This document shows, piece after piece, positions 1 to 9,261 of a stretch of 64,000 nt of DNA (the stretch's first letter is position 1; each line of letters starts with the position of its first letter). Origin of the DNA: CBDCWT01 sp965223305 (GTDB lineage: Bacteria > Planctomycetota > Planctomycetia > Pirellulales > Pirellulaceae). Under the pieces are notes generated by a model. That model was not told the origin of the DNA. It worked only from the letters and a program-made list of their open reading frames with translations, and made no database searches. Both the position numbers and the translations under genes were made by a program. The stretch covers positions 124,001 to 188,000 of the forward strand of contig CBDCWT010000045.1 in NCBI GenBank assembly GCA_965223305.1, in the 5' to 3' direction.

Positions 1-303
1 CGTCGCAGTAGCAACTCTCGGAGACATACGAGTTCGGCAGCACTTCATCCACTCACGGCCCACATATTTCTATCAATAGGAAGGAAGCGCCAGCGGTAAT
101 TGAACATTATCGTGTTTTGCTACCCGTTTGACGATGGACGCGTTGGGCAAACAGTTGTGCAGTTCTGCAGAGTGTGTTAGAAGTGGAAGTTCCATATCAC
201 GGCCCCGCTGCACAGCACCAATCTGATCATCGTCCGCCTACTGAGGCGACGGTTCGCAGCCTCTGACACTTCCGGGGCATCTACGCAAGATGGAGGGCAG
301 AAC
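1..303. other. no gene seen at left edge
   Basis: No reading frame on either strand has a credible start, ribosome-binding site and family resemblance. The stretch ends in a GGAGGG-type ribosome-binding site that belongs to the gene starting at 304, so the promoter of that gene is probably here. Confidence 0.5.
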
Positions 304-546
304 ATGTTTACCCCGGAACAGTGGGGCAAGATTCACAACATCCTGAACGTCACAAATCGAGAAATGGATGTCGTTCGACTGATTGTCGCCCACGAATCGG
401 AAAAGGAAGTTGCCCGCGACTTGGGCATCAAACTGTCGACTGTACATTCTCATATTCTCAGGATCTACCAGAAACTCGGAATCAATTGCCGTTCAGAACT
501 GATTGCCCGAGTGTATGACGCTCATATTAGCGCTGCTGACAACTGA
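304..546 (+). CDS. stand-alone LuxR/GerE-type HTH regulator
   Basis: An 80-residue protein made almost wholly of a LuxR/GerE DNA-binding domain. Visible hallmarks are NREMDVVRLI near the N-terminus (the usual Ltp/NRE-hVhxLi start of the domain), SEKEVARDLGI (first helix of the HTH) and STVHSHILRIYQKLGI (recognition helix and following helix), then SELIARVYDAH. There is no receiver or ligand-binding domain, so it resembles GerE-sized single-domain members. The ATG is preceded by GGAGGG at good spacing. It is alone on the plus strand and points away from the left edge; the next genes are on the minus strand. Its targets cannot be read from the sequence. The family role is transcription activation; regulation of the surface cluster to its right is only an inference. 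Confidence 0.85.
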   Translation: MFTPEQWGKIHNILNVTNREMDVVRLIVAHESEKEVARDLGIKLSTVHSHILRIYQKLGINCRSELIARVYDAHISAADN

Positions 547-981
547 CCGCAGACGCGCGGCGCCCAACGAGTCGGGAGTCGGGTAACCAGTCACTCTGTG
601 GTGTAACCAGTGCTCCAGCGCGAAGATGGGCAGTCTATATGCGCGCAGGCACACCCGGCGGTCGGAGTGAGCGTGGCAATCACTTTGTAAGCGACAGTAA
701 TTGCCACAACGCGATATACTGTCGACACATATACTGCGTTTTGAATGTTGGCGGGTCGTCAAACTACCATCGCGTCACTTTGAAACATGCTGCTGTTTGC
801 TGTCCGGGAAGTGGCTCCATGCTACCCAAAGTGCCGGCCGTTTGAGCGCCTGAAGCGTTAGGGCAGCTAACTAGGTAAAGCGTCACATCCAGACAGCCAC
901 TGGCTTCGGGATGTCGTCCGTGTGCCACGCGGCGCTGTTGTGGTGCTGACAACGAGATCGTCCCAACAGCGTGAAGGCGCG
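547..981. other. intergenic, no gene recognised
   Basis: About 430 bases between the convergent HTH gene and the radical SAM gene. Short frames are present on both strands but none shows domain-like composition, a good ribosome-binding site or codon bias. No repeat family of this window occurs here. Confidence 0.5.
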
Positions 982-1845
982 CTATGAGCCGTGCGGTAAC
1001 GCCGCCGATGGAATGGTTGGGGATGATGTGATGGCGCCAGACTCGCATCGCCTACATATTAGGTCAGAAGAGTCACAGGTGAGAAGCGAACAGAAGGCAG
1101 CGAACTCAGGGCCGTCCCATATGTCCATGTAACTAGCGGCGGTTAAGAGATTTCCCATGCGATGCCGTAAGCCGTAGTCACAGCAGCATAGATACAAGTC
1201 ACCATTTGGCAGAAGTACGGGCTGGCGACCGATTTTGTTGCGCGCGCAACGGATGGTGCCAGTCTTGAAGGGCACACGTTGGGCTCCAAAGTGTCGGACG
1301 TCAACGTTGCCCGCCCGGCTTATTACAGGACTGTGCCAGACGGAGTGCCCGTGAGTCGCCATTACAGTGGCAACAGTAGGATGTACAGTGCCAATACACA
1401 CGAAGTGAGCATCGCACGTAAACTGCTCATCGCCAGCAGCCACCGCGTCTAGCACAGAGAGGTAGTCTGCGTCGGGTTTAAGGTGCATCAAGCCATCGGC
1501 GTCAGGGAGATGGATGCACAGGTCAAATGGTTTCACTATACGCAGACGACGAAGATCGGCCAACGTCATCCCCTTGAGCGTGGAGTAGACCTGTATTGAA
1601 TGCCCGGCGGCGTATGCGTAGAGAAGCATGTCCGTTGTGCAAGAGTTCAGCCAGGGTTCAGCAAAACCGGAGAAGTGTATTTGTATTCTACTCGGAACTT
1701 TGCCGATGCAGTAACGAAATGTTTCCAGCGACATCGAACGCGTGGAGCTGGTGTAACTGCGTTGAATGGAATGTTGCGGACAATAGCGGCACGCCAGACT
1801 GCAACCTACGGTAGTAGTTACTTCTATGAACTCGAGAGCGTGCAT
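982..1845 (-). CDS. radical SAM protein with SPASM-like C-terminus
   Basis: About 287 residues. The radical SAM signature CSLACRYC (CxxxCxxC) stands near residue 15 right after an EVTTTVG strand, so it should bind a 4Fe-4S cluster and cleave S-adenosylmethionine. The C-terminal part has the outline of a SPASM/twitch auxiliary-cluster region: C..NK....P.G.LY.CCCDYG....GNLL, then IWDGPEF and a final CRRC. The ATG at 1845 is preferred over an in-frame TTG at 1863 because GGAG sits six bases upstream of it. It is the last gene of a minus-strand run with the methyltransferase-glycosyltransferase and RHS genes. SPASM proteins often modify peptides or act in sugar and cell-wall biosynthesis; here the substrate is unknown. 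The family call is firm, the function is open. Confidence 0.85.
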   Translation of the reverse strand: MHALEFIEVTTTVGCSLACRYCPQHSIQRSYTSSTRSMSLETFRYCIGKVPSRIQIHFSGFAEPWLNSCTTDMLLYAYAAGHSIQVYSTLKGMTLADLRRLRIVKPFDLCIHLPDADGLMHLKPDADYLSVLDAVAAGDEQFTCDAHFVCIGTVHPTVATVMATHGHSVWHSPVISRAGNVDVRHFGAQRVPFKTGTIRCARNKIGRQPVLLPNGDLYLCCCDYGLRHRMGNLLTAASYMDIWDGPEFAAFCSLLTCDSSDLICRRCESGAITSSPTIPSAALPHGS

Positions 1846-1981
1846 ACTTGCTCCGACCCACAAGTGGGCACTAGGTCATAACAACAACTAGTTTCCTCAC
1901 GTTTCAGGAGATGTGATTACACACACAGTGTCATTCACAGCCGTTGTCCGCAAGGCTGCTGGCCGTACCAGTGCCCCACCT

Positions 1982-4900
1982 TCATGCAGCTGGGCCGTCC
2001 AGCTCTTTTTTGAGGAGGGCATCGCGTCCGTTTGCACTGTCCGCGAGCGCTACATCCAGCAAGCGGCGCGTCACTTGACTTTGAGTGTCTAGGGTAAGTG
2101 CTTGTGAAAGTGCGGCGGCTGCTTGGTCGCTACGTCCTGTGGACAGGTACATCGCCCCTAGGTTGTGCCACACGGATGCGTCCCTTGGGCGGAGTTGCGA
2201 CAGGTCCACAAGATGGGCTTCAGCGTCGCCAGGGCTTCCCGTCTCAAAGCACGTCCTGGCAAACTCGATCTTAAGATCCACGTCATCTAAAATGCTCGCC
2301 GATGCCTCGCTAAGAAGTCGTCGTACATCTGCTCCTTGACCTATTCTGGAAGCGCATCTCGCCAGCATCATAGCGGCAAGCGATCGGCCGTTGTTCCCTG
2401 GAACGTGATTGAGTCCCTCAGCAAGTTTCTGCAGATCATGAGGCCGGCCTTGCTTCAGTAGACAATCACTCAGGCCGCGCCAGGCGGACACGGAGTTTGG
2501 TCGTTCATCCGTGAGATGCCGCCACGACTTCTCCGCCGCGTCGTAGTCGCCCTCTTGCTCGCACAGTACGGCTAGATTGTGACGAGCCTTGCGCCCGTTG
2601 ATGCCGGTGTCCACGCACGAGAATCGCTGGTTCCGTTTGGGTGTAGTAAGCAGCCTTGTATAGATCGTTTTGGCCCGCGAGAAGTCTCCGCACCGTTGCG
2701 ACAAAAGAGCTTGCCGGAACAGGAGCTCATCATCGTTGGGGAATCCATCCAAGGCCCGCACACAGGTTTGTTCTGCTTCCTCGAGTTGTCCGCTCTTATA
2801 GAGCGCGCCGACTAACAATGCGTACGCCTTTGCCAAGTGTGACTCACCTGGTTGGGATGCCACAATAGACCGCTTCAAATAGTCGACGGCCTCAGCGAGT
2901 CGTCCATCATCGTCGTAGGTCATACCGAGGTTGAACAAGACAAACGGATGGTCCGGATGGTCCTCCAGGTCTCGATGGAGTAACCGGTAGTCCCGTTCAA
3001 GCTTCCGTTTCCGACCACTTGGAGTCGTGTCGTATCCCGAGTGGACCACGTACAATTCGGTAAACTCGACTTGCCCGCCGGCTCGACGAATAGCCGGCAA
3101 GATCTGTTCATGGATCCGATGCTCGAATCGCAAATCTGGACGATTGCGAACTAGTTTCACATGGTCGACCACCGTCACATCGCCGCCAGTGTGGGGACAA
3201 TGTACCTTGATAACATAGCCGAGCGTCTCCGGATGATGCGATCCTTTCGCGAGCAGACGCAGTTGTTCTCCACACTCTGCAGGCATCTCGTCATCCGAGT
3301 CCATCCAGAAGATCCATTCGCCCGTTGCATGACGCAGCGACTCGTTTCGTGCTGCGGAAAAATCGTCACACCACTCGAAGAATTCGACTTTTGCGCCAAG
3401 TTCCCGGCAGATGTCGGGCGTGCGGTCTTGTGAACCGGTATCCACGACGATCATCTCATCCACCCACGGACGGATACTCTCGATCGCTGTGTGAATCGTG
3501 GCTTCATTGTCCCGCACGATCATGCAGAGAGACAACTTCCCGCCATCTGTAGGAACCGAGAGACGAGGGCCTCCATGCCCTGCTGCATTCTCCGTCGCAG
3601 CGTTACTCCATTTGGCATGGTATCTCTCTTGGTTTTCTCGCATGAGACGCTCGAAGTCCACACCGGCTTCTCGAAAGGTTGCCCCGCCGACGTGGTGCAC
3701 AAACGCGTCTTTCGCGATCATGGCCCGATATCCAGCAGCTCGGGCGCGACGGCAGAAGTCGTCGTCTTCGAAATTCCCAATCCCAAATTGCTCGTCGAGC
3801 CGTCCGATCTTATCGAACACTTCCCGCTTGACAAGCAGGCAAAAACCCACCAGCCGATCTGCTTCTTCGCACTGGCGATCATGCGACCGCCCCAGCTCCC
3901 ATGCGAAACCGTCCAGCAACGTGAGATCTGAGTACGTAGTGGGAATCTGTTGCGCTCCACTAACTGCATTGGAACGAGGGCCAACCAACCCAATCCGTGA
4001 ATCTGAGCGGAGGCAGGTAAGCAATCGTCGCAGCCATCCCGTAGTGACAACCGTATCGTTGTTCAAGAGCAGAATCTGTTCTCCCACCGACGCCTGAATC
4101 CCCTGATTGGCGGCCGCGGGAAAACCGCGATTCGTCTTATTGCGAATCACGGTCGCGTCCCCGAGACTCTCTAGGTACTTCAGAGTGTCATCGGTCGATC
4201 CATTGTCCACAAACACCAATTCATACGGTTCATCTGTTAAGTGTCGGATGCTACTCACGCAAGCCCGAGTGTAATCCACGAGGTTGTGAGTAACGATCAC
4301 GATGGACGTACGACTCGCCTGACGAGTTGCCGCACGAGTCGCCTCGACTAAGAACTGGTAAGTGAATAGCTCTTCCGCGTCTCTTCGGTCGCGTGCTCGG
4401 TAGGCGAGCGCCCCGACCCGAATGTCAGGCGACATTCCGCCGTCCTTCCATTGATCGTAGGCCGCGTCCGCCACGGACGTGATTTGATCAATCTCATAGC
4501 CGGCACGGAAGAACAGCTTCTCTATCTCTCGGCGAGTAAAGAATCGGAGGTGATCGCTATCAAGCAGTCCCGCGTGCTCGTACGTCCAGTTGCCATTCAA
4601 TACCGCATTGAGAATGCTGTGATGACGCACATTCGGAACGCTCGCGACCACGCTTCCTCTGTCTGTTAGGCGTTCGGAAAACCCGCGAAGCGTAGAGAGT
4701 GGGTCACGAAGGTGTTCAAGCACGTCGGCGCAAACGACGCAATCGAACGACTCATCTGCCCATTGCTCTCCCAGCGTCTCCACGTCTGCACAGAGCACTT
4801 TGTCAAGTCGCTGTTGGGCCCTGCACGCCGCGCGCTCGTCCCTTTCAATTCCCCATACTTCACACGTTTGTCGCTGCTTTAGTGACTCACCCAAGCACCC

Positions 4901-5005
4901 CGCGCCGCAACCGACATCCAACACACGGCGTGCCCATGTCGGCACCCGCTCGAGCACCTCCGGCCGTGGATACTCGTAGTACGAGGCCTCTTTGCGAGGT
5001 GGCAC
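1982..5005 (-). CDS. methyltransferase-GT2-GT2-TPR multidomain protein
   Basis: A 1007-residue fusion. Residues ~1-200 are a class I SAM-dependent methyltransferase (motif I VLDVGCGAG near residue 28; VCADVLEHL later). A GT-A family 2 glycosyltransferase starts near 232 (SIVIVTHN, then FVDNGSTDDT near 267, LLNNDTVV, and NFEDDDFCRRARAAGYR). A second GT2 domain starts near 490 (LSLCMIVRDNE, VVDTGSQDRT near 519, DDFSAARNESL, FWMDSDDEMP, a DxD-type metal site). From ~685 to the end there are TPR repeats. The GTG start has AGGAG seven bases upstream. No signal peptide or membrane segment is seen, so it is cytoplasmic. Glycosyltransferases joined to methyltransferase and TPR domains usually build surface glycans or glycosylate proteins. 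It lies between the RHS genes and the radical SAM gene on the same strand, 58 bases after the RHS core stop, which suggests one operon. Confidence 0.9.
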   Translation of the reverse strand: MPPRKEASYYEYPRPEVLERVPTWARRVLDVGCGAGCLGESLKQRQTCEVWGIERDERAACRAQQRLDKVLCADVETLGEQWADESFDCVVCADVLEHLRDPLSTLRGFSERLTDRGSVVASVPNVRHHSILNAVLNGNWTYEHAGLLDSDHLRFFTRREIEKLFFRAGYEIDQITSVADAAYDQWKDGGMSPDIRVGALAYRARDRRDAEELFTYQFLVEATRAATRQASRTSIVIVTHNLVDYTRACVSSIRHLTDEPYELVFVDNGSTDDTLKYLESLGDATVIRNKTNRGFPAAANQGIQASVGEQILLLNNDTVVTTGWLRRLLTCLRSDSRIGLVGPRSNAVSGAQQIPTTYSDLTLLDGFAWELGRSHDRQCEEADRLVGFCLLVKREVFDKIGRLDEQFGIGNFEDDDFCRRARAAGYRAMIAKDAFVHHVGGATFREAGVDFERLMRENQERYHAKWSNAATENAAGHGGPRLSVPTDGGKLSLCMIVRDNEATIHTAIESIRPWVDEMIVVDTGSQDRTPDICRELGAKVEFFEWCDDFSAARNESLRHATGEWIFWMDSDDEMPAECGEQLRLLAKGSHHPETLGYVIKVHCPHTGGDVTVVDHVKLVRNRPDLRFEHRIHEQILPAIRRAGGQVEFTELYVVHSGYDTTPSGRKRKLERDYRLLHRDLEDHPDHPFVLFNLGMTYDDDGRLAEAVDYLKRSIVASQPGESHLAKAYALLVGALYKSGQLEEAEQTCVRALDGFPNDDELLFRQALLSQRCGDFSRAKTIYTRLLTTPKRNQRFSCVDTGINGRKARHNLAVLCEQEGDYDAAEKSWRHLTDERPNSVSAWRGLSDCLLKQGRPHDLQKLAEGLNHVPGNNGRSLAAMMLARCASRIGQGADVRRLLSEASASILDDVDLKIEFARTCFETGSPGDAEAHLVDLSQLRPRDASVWHNLGAMYLSTGRSDQAAAALSQALTLDTQSQVTRRLLDVALADSANGRDALLKKELDGPAA

Positions 5006-5062
5006 TTCGTTCTCCTTTTTCTTACGCTTCGCTGATACCGTCTGATTCGGTGGCGCTCGTCC

Positions 5063-5869
5063 TCACACGGTTCGCGGGCGGGGCCAGCATGGATTCGGTA
5101 TCGGTGCAAACGGCGCCACAAGAAGCACGGCGTCCGTCACCCGCCGCGTGTGCGTTGGACCGACACTTTCCAACCCACACTTCAACGACGGAAACGGCGC
5201 ACCGGGAACATCACCCAACGGATACACCGGGTCCGGCTGGGTAGCTTGTCGCGACGGCACGCGTGGTTGAAATACAGTCGAGGTCTCGGGGTTAACTGCA
5301 TTGCAGCACGGTCCTAAACGCCGTACTGTGAAGGCTCCGTTGCGAGTCCCATCCCCGTGGTCGCAGACCATACCACCGGGATCGGTGACGTTGATGGGGT
5401 TGTTTTCGCTGAACAGAAAACGGTTGCATGTCTCCGGACGGAAGGTGAGGGGCTCCTGTGATACCCATCTGTACGTTTCAGCGCTGTATACACGGCCCCT
5501 CACGTAGTGATCGCCGGCCTCGGGGGGCGTCATGTACAATGAGGCCACGGGATCCTCCAAAGAGTAGTATCCAGCGCCTCCCTTGTATCTGAATGGATTG
5601 GTAACGTCCGAGGGCAGGCTGCCAGTATTCTGTCCATGAGCACTTAGAAAGTAGTCTGTCTGAAGTTGTTGGCTATCGTTCGTCACCTGGCGCACCGTGT
5701 CGGTTGCATCATAGTGATAGTAGTTCGTGGCGTTGTCTCGCCGCTGGGAGATAAATGTGCCGTGATGCACCGGCTCATAGGTAAATACCGCCTCGGTCGT
5801 TCCGTTGTCATCGGCCTCTAGCAAGTAGCTGTCGTGCATTACGTCCCAAACAAACTGTCGCGTCGTCAT
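5063..5869 (-). CDS. RHS repeat-associated core domain protein (C-terminal half of split RHS)
   Basis: 268 residues. It starts with TTRQFVWD and contains the RHS core: YHYDATDTVRQVT, TNPFRYKGG, YYMTPP-like text, VRGRVYSAETYRWVSQEPL and the closing NNPINVTDPGG. In ordinary RHS proteins this core follows the YD-repeat shell in the same chain; here it is cut off from it by a stop at 5872. The last ~100 residues after DPGG are a variable tip that I do not recognise; it is Pro- and Arg-rich with several Cys. A very strong AAGGAGGAG lies eight bases before the ATG, inside the end of the upstream gene, so separate coupled translation is plausible. Alternatively the two halves are one gene broken by a one-base frameshift, because the frames join smoothly with a -1 shift. 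Confidence 0.8.
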   Translation of the reverse strand: MTTRQFVWDVMHDSYLLEADDNGTTEAVFTYEPVHHGTFISQRRDNATNYYHYDATDTVRQVTNDSQQLQTDYFLSAHGQNTGSLPSDVTNPFRYKGGAGYYSLEDPVASLYMTPPEAGDHYVRGRVYSAETYRWVSQEPLTFRPETCNRFLFSENNPINVTDPGGMVCDHGDGTRNGAFTVRRLGPCCNAVNPETSTVFQPRVPSRQATQPDPVYPLGDVPGAPFPSLKCGLESVGPTHTRRVTDAVLLVAPFAPIPNPCWPRPRTV

Positions 5870-5886
5870 CTCTAGTACTCCTCCTT
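5870..5886 (-). promoter_or_regulatory. strong ribosome-binding site between the two RHS halves
   Basis: On the minus strand AAGGAGGAG (5878-5886) stands eight bases before the ATG of the RHS core and overlaps the last sense codons of the YD-repeat gene, whose TAG stop is at 5872-5874. This is the best anti-16S match noticed in the window. It decides for 5869 as a real start if the split is genuine. The same bases encode the Lys-Glu-Glu of the repeat protein, so a chance match cannot be excluded. Confidence 0.55.
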
Positions 5887-8800
5887 AATGCGCCGTCCCA
5901 GTGCATTGAATGCGGATGTTACGACTGTTCCATTGGGCAGCTCGAGCAAAGTCCGCTGATTCTCGAGGTCCCACGTACTTGTTGCTCGATCGCCGTCAGG
6001 TTCTTCCACGAGAGTTTGATTACCGTTGGCGTCATACGAGAAGGTAGTTACGCCCAGCGTATCGTGATCGCTCGTGCGCAGTCGGTTGTCGTCATCATAG
6101 GTATAGGTAATCCGATGCACGCCAATGACGCGGTTCAGGATGTTCCCAACTGCATCGTACGTGACCGTGCCATTTGCGATCGTATTCCACAAATTCTCTT
6201 TCTGAAGCTGACTGGCCGAGTCGTACGTCCATGTAACGTGCGAACCAGACACCGGCTTTTCTTCGAGCACGACCCGATTTCCGCGCGCATCGTACGTGTA
6301 GTCAAACTTGGAGATTCTTTGGCGGGGGAAAGTCCGCCGATCACGAATGTGTGTAATCTGCCCATCTTTGTCGTAGATGTACGATACGCGTACGCCACTA
6401 GCCAAGAGCTTTTCCGTACGACGACCGGCGTCATCGTAAAGCCACGTCGTGCGGCCCTCCTGAGGGTTCTCAATAACTTCCAAGCGACCAGCATCATCGT
6501 AGGTATACGTGAAGAATCCTCCGTCCGGATCGGTCACTTCGGCTAGGTTGCCCACTCGATCGCGTTCGTAGCCTACTCCGCCCAGAGGTGACACCGAGCT
6601 GCGGAGGCGGTTCGCTTCGTCGTAGACGAAGCTGTAGATTCCGGTCGAGTCTTCGATGCGAGTGAGATTAGCACAGTCGTCGTACTCGAAGGTAACCCGT
6701 ACGCCGCCCGGATACTGCCACCGAAGGAGTTGCGCGCCTTCGTACGTATAAATGGTCTGGCTCCCTCGTGCATCGATCCGAAGAACTTTAGACAGCGAGT
6801 CTTGATACACTGTCGTCCACTCACTACCCACTGGGGTAGTCCGCTTCGTCGGACGCCCGAGCGTGTCGTACGCGGTCGTCGTGGTGTGATTCAGTGCGTC
6901 GACCGCACGGACAGGCAGGCCTACTTTGTCATAGACCGTCGTGCTGCGGTTCCCAAGGGGGTCAATGTGAACATTGGGTCTGCCGCACGCGTCATACTCG
7001 ATCGTCTCCGTGTGTCCTCCGCGCGTCGCACCGGTCAAGCGGTACGCACTGTCATAAGTGAACTCCGTCAGATTTCCTTCCGGCGTGCTAAAATCGCTGA
7101 TACGTCCTTTGTCGTAGGCAAAAGTCGTCTTGTTTCCGAGCGGATTCTCTACCTCGGTGACTTCGCCCAGCGTGTTGTACGATATAGAAGTTCTGTTCCC
7201 GAGTGCATCCTCGACGGTGGCTATCCGCCCCAACGACGTGTAGGTGTTGTCGACGCTCTTCCCATTCCAGTCGATTGTCGCCAAGCGATTGCCACCGGTA
7301 TCCCATGACAGCGATGCGCGCGCCCCAGTCTGATCCTCAACGGCTTCCAGCCTATCTATGAACAGTGTCGTAGTTCCTGCCGTCGGCCCCTCGAAGATGT
7401 CGTACAGAAACGTCACGCTGCCATTTGGGCAGGAAATGACAGACAGTGTATCCAAGCGGCTGCCTTTGTCCGATGTCACATCTCGCAGCCGTGTGTAGTT
7501 CAACGTATAAACCGCACCGAAACTGTCCTTAAGGCCAGTCAGTTGATGCCCACACCACGAGTAGCTGACCACGTCCTCGTTGAGGTCTATGATGCGTGTG
7601 ATGTTCCGTCCGGGGTTAAACGCGAACGTCGTGACGTAATTCTGCGCGTCCTTCAGTGTGGCCTCGTCGTCAAACCATGTGTAGGTCAGCCGTTTGTTGT
7701 TGGGTCCCCGAATCTCGGTCACCCAATCCAGGGAATCGTAACTGTAGCTGGTGCGGTGGCCGTCGGCGTCGATGATCGCCGTCATGCGATGATCACTGTC
7801 GTACTTGAACTCGGTCGTCTCCCCCGCGGCTGTTGTTATCTGCACCAGGTCACCTGACGTGACTGTAAACTGCGTGGTACGCCCGTAGGCGTCCTTGATC
7901 TCGTCGAGTGTCCCGTCCCCAGTCCCATCTGTGTATGCGAATGTGGTTCGCTGATTGCCCGGGTCCTCGATAAACTGTATGCGTCTGACTATCGGTGGCA
8001 TTGTGTCTTCGTAGTTCACGGTCCATCTGGCGCCGGACGGGTTTTGAAGACACTGCAATCTGCCCTTAGCTTCTGGGTCTTGATCATCAAGATAGAAGCA
8101 CTCCATGCCGTTGGGCCATGTTTCGACCCACCTCCGAGCACTACCCGTTGGCACTCGTAGCGAGTGCATGACGCCGCCCACCGGTCGATAAAACTTGGAA
8201 TTTGCCGAGGCGTCAAGCGCCCAGTAAATCCACTCCGCCCCTTCACCCGTGGTTAGAACGACGTTGCTATCATCGCCGCTACCAGCAAGACGAATCACGA
8301 ATCCGCTAAAGTTAGTGGTCCATCCGTGACCAATCATCGATGCCTTTCGCTTCACAACGTTGTACGTCAGCACGACCCGCGGCGAGAGCGGACCTGGAGC
8401 TGGCACCTCGAACTGAAACGCCACATTTCCATTCGCCGGGTTGATGGCGGCTGGTCCGCTACCGTCCTCGCCAAAACCGGAACGCGCTGTCAATCGTGTC
8501 ATCGACCGAATGACCGCATCCCGTAGCTGGTGCGCCGTCCTGAACACGTTCTGCAATGCGTCCGCCGACTTAGGAATGGTTGCATCCGCCACAAACGCGA
8601 ATACATCGGGCGTGGTCGGCGCCAGGTACGGTATGGAAAATGGGTTGCGGGGAGTACCGGGAACGTTCACTCCCGGTTGCATCGTTGGGATGCAGCAGGT
8701 CTTGTCCAGATACTCTTGATCGTCCCGGTCATGTGCTACCGGTGTGATCGTTACGGTAGAAGGCAAGGTGCATCGATCGTTGATGCTGGGCCCAAAGAGG

Positions 8801-9261
8801 ACCACAGGCTGATCAGGATCGTCTAGCTGCAGGGTATACTCTTCCTCCAGGCAACTGTTGCAGGTGTCCAGAACCCAGCCGCTGGATGAAGGTTCTGCGC
8901 TACATGGGCCCTCGCTAAGATTCATGCGAATGGGATCTGGCCCGGCTTCCGCTAGCGACGTGCTCGTTACCTCAAGAGTAAGGGTGTGCCGGCGGCAGCC
9001 GCCGCTGGTTTCAGTCACAACACCCTCCCACATACAGGGTCTGAGGCAGTATGACTGCTTTGTGAGCGTTATCACTGTTGGAGTTGTGCCGCCTCCCACT
9101 AAAGTACAGCATTGATGTGTGCCTTCCGTTCCCAAAATAGCGAGAACATAGGTGTCGGCGGCGCCACCGCGACACATGGGTGCACAACCACAGTCGCTAC
9201 ATATGGTTACTGTCACTGATTCAGACCCTTCGTTGTTAGTGTGTACGACCCTAATCCACAC
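5872..9261 (-). CDS. YD-repeat (RHS shell) protein with Cys-rich N-terminus
   Basis: 1129 residues. From about residue 260 it is an RHS shell: INPANGNVAFQFEVP..GP is the usual start, followed by many YD repeats such as TSYSYDSLDWVTEI, TTAYDTLGRPTKR, FEYDDCANLTRIED, YTYDDAGRLEVI and KFDYTYDARGNR. It ends FNALGRRIKEEY at a TAG. The first ~250 residues are unusual for RHS proteins: they hold many Cys, often paired (CSDCGC, CCTLV, CRRH, CNSC, CCIP), with no signal peptide. The likely start is GTG at 9261, overlapping the end of the upstream Cys-rich gene by 11 bases; no good ribosome-binding site is seen there. RHS proteins form large shells around toxic or adhesive C-termini, or act as surface proteins in planctomycetes. 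Downstream lies its own core domain, then glycosyltransferases. Confidence 0.85.
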   Translation of the reverse strand: MWIRVVHTNNEGSESVTVTICSDCGCAPMCRGGAADTYVLAILGTEGTHQCCTLVGGGTTPTVITLTKQSYCLRPCMWEGVVTETSGGCRRHTLTLEVTSTSLAEAGPDPIRMNLSEGPCSAEPSSSGWVLDTCNSCLEEEYTLQLDDPDQPVVLFGPSINDRCTLPSTVTITPVAHDRDDQEYLDKTCCIPTMQPGVNVPGTPRNPFSIPYLAPTTPDVFAFVADATIPKSADALQNVFRTAHQLRDAVIRSMTRLTARSGFGEDGSGPAAINPANGNVAFQFEVPAPGPLSPRVVLTYNVVKRKASMIGHGWTTNFSGFVIRLAGSGDDSNVVLTTGEGAEWIYWALDASANSKFYRPVGGVMHSLRVPTGSARRWVETWPNGMECFYLDDQDPEAKGRLQCLQNPSGARWTVNYEDTMPPIVRRIQFIEDPGNQRTTFAYTDGTGDGTLDEIKDAYGRTTQFTVTSGDLVQITTAAGETTEFKYDSDHRMTAIIDADGHRTSYSYDSLDWVTEIRGPNNKRLTYTWFDDEATLKDAQNYVTTFAFNPGRNITRIIDLNEDVVSYSWCGHQLTGLKDSFGAVYTLNYTRLRDVTSDKGSRLDTLSVISCPNGSVTFLYDIFEGPTAGTTTLFIDRLEAVEDQTGARASLSWDTGGNRLATIDWNGKSVDNTYTSLGRIATVEDALGNRTSISYNTLGEVTEVENPLGNKTTFAYDKGRISDFSTPEGNLTEFTYDSAYRLTGATRGGHTETIEYDACGRPNVHIDPLGNRSTTVYDKVGLPVRAVDALNHTTTTAYDTLGRPTKRTTPVGSEWTTVYQDSLSKVLRIDARGSQTIYTYEGAQLLRWQYPGGVRVTFEYDDCANLTRIEDSTGIYSFVYDEANRLRSSVSPLGGVGYERDRVGNLAEVTDPDGGFFTYTYDDAGRLEVIENPQEGRTTWLYDDAGRRTEKLLASGVRVSYIYDKDGQITHIRDRRTFPRQRISKFDYTYDARGNRVVLEEKPVSGSHVTWTYDSASQLQKENLWNTIANGTVTYDAVGNILNRVIGVHRITYTYDDDNRLRTSDHDTLGVTTFSYDANGNQTLVEEPDGDRATSTWDLENQRTLLELPNGTVVTSAFNALGRRIKEEY

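Noticed and set aside
1596..1881. Plus-strand frames across the radical SAM gene
   Set aside because: They are antisense shadows of the CxxxCxxC-containing frame.
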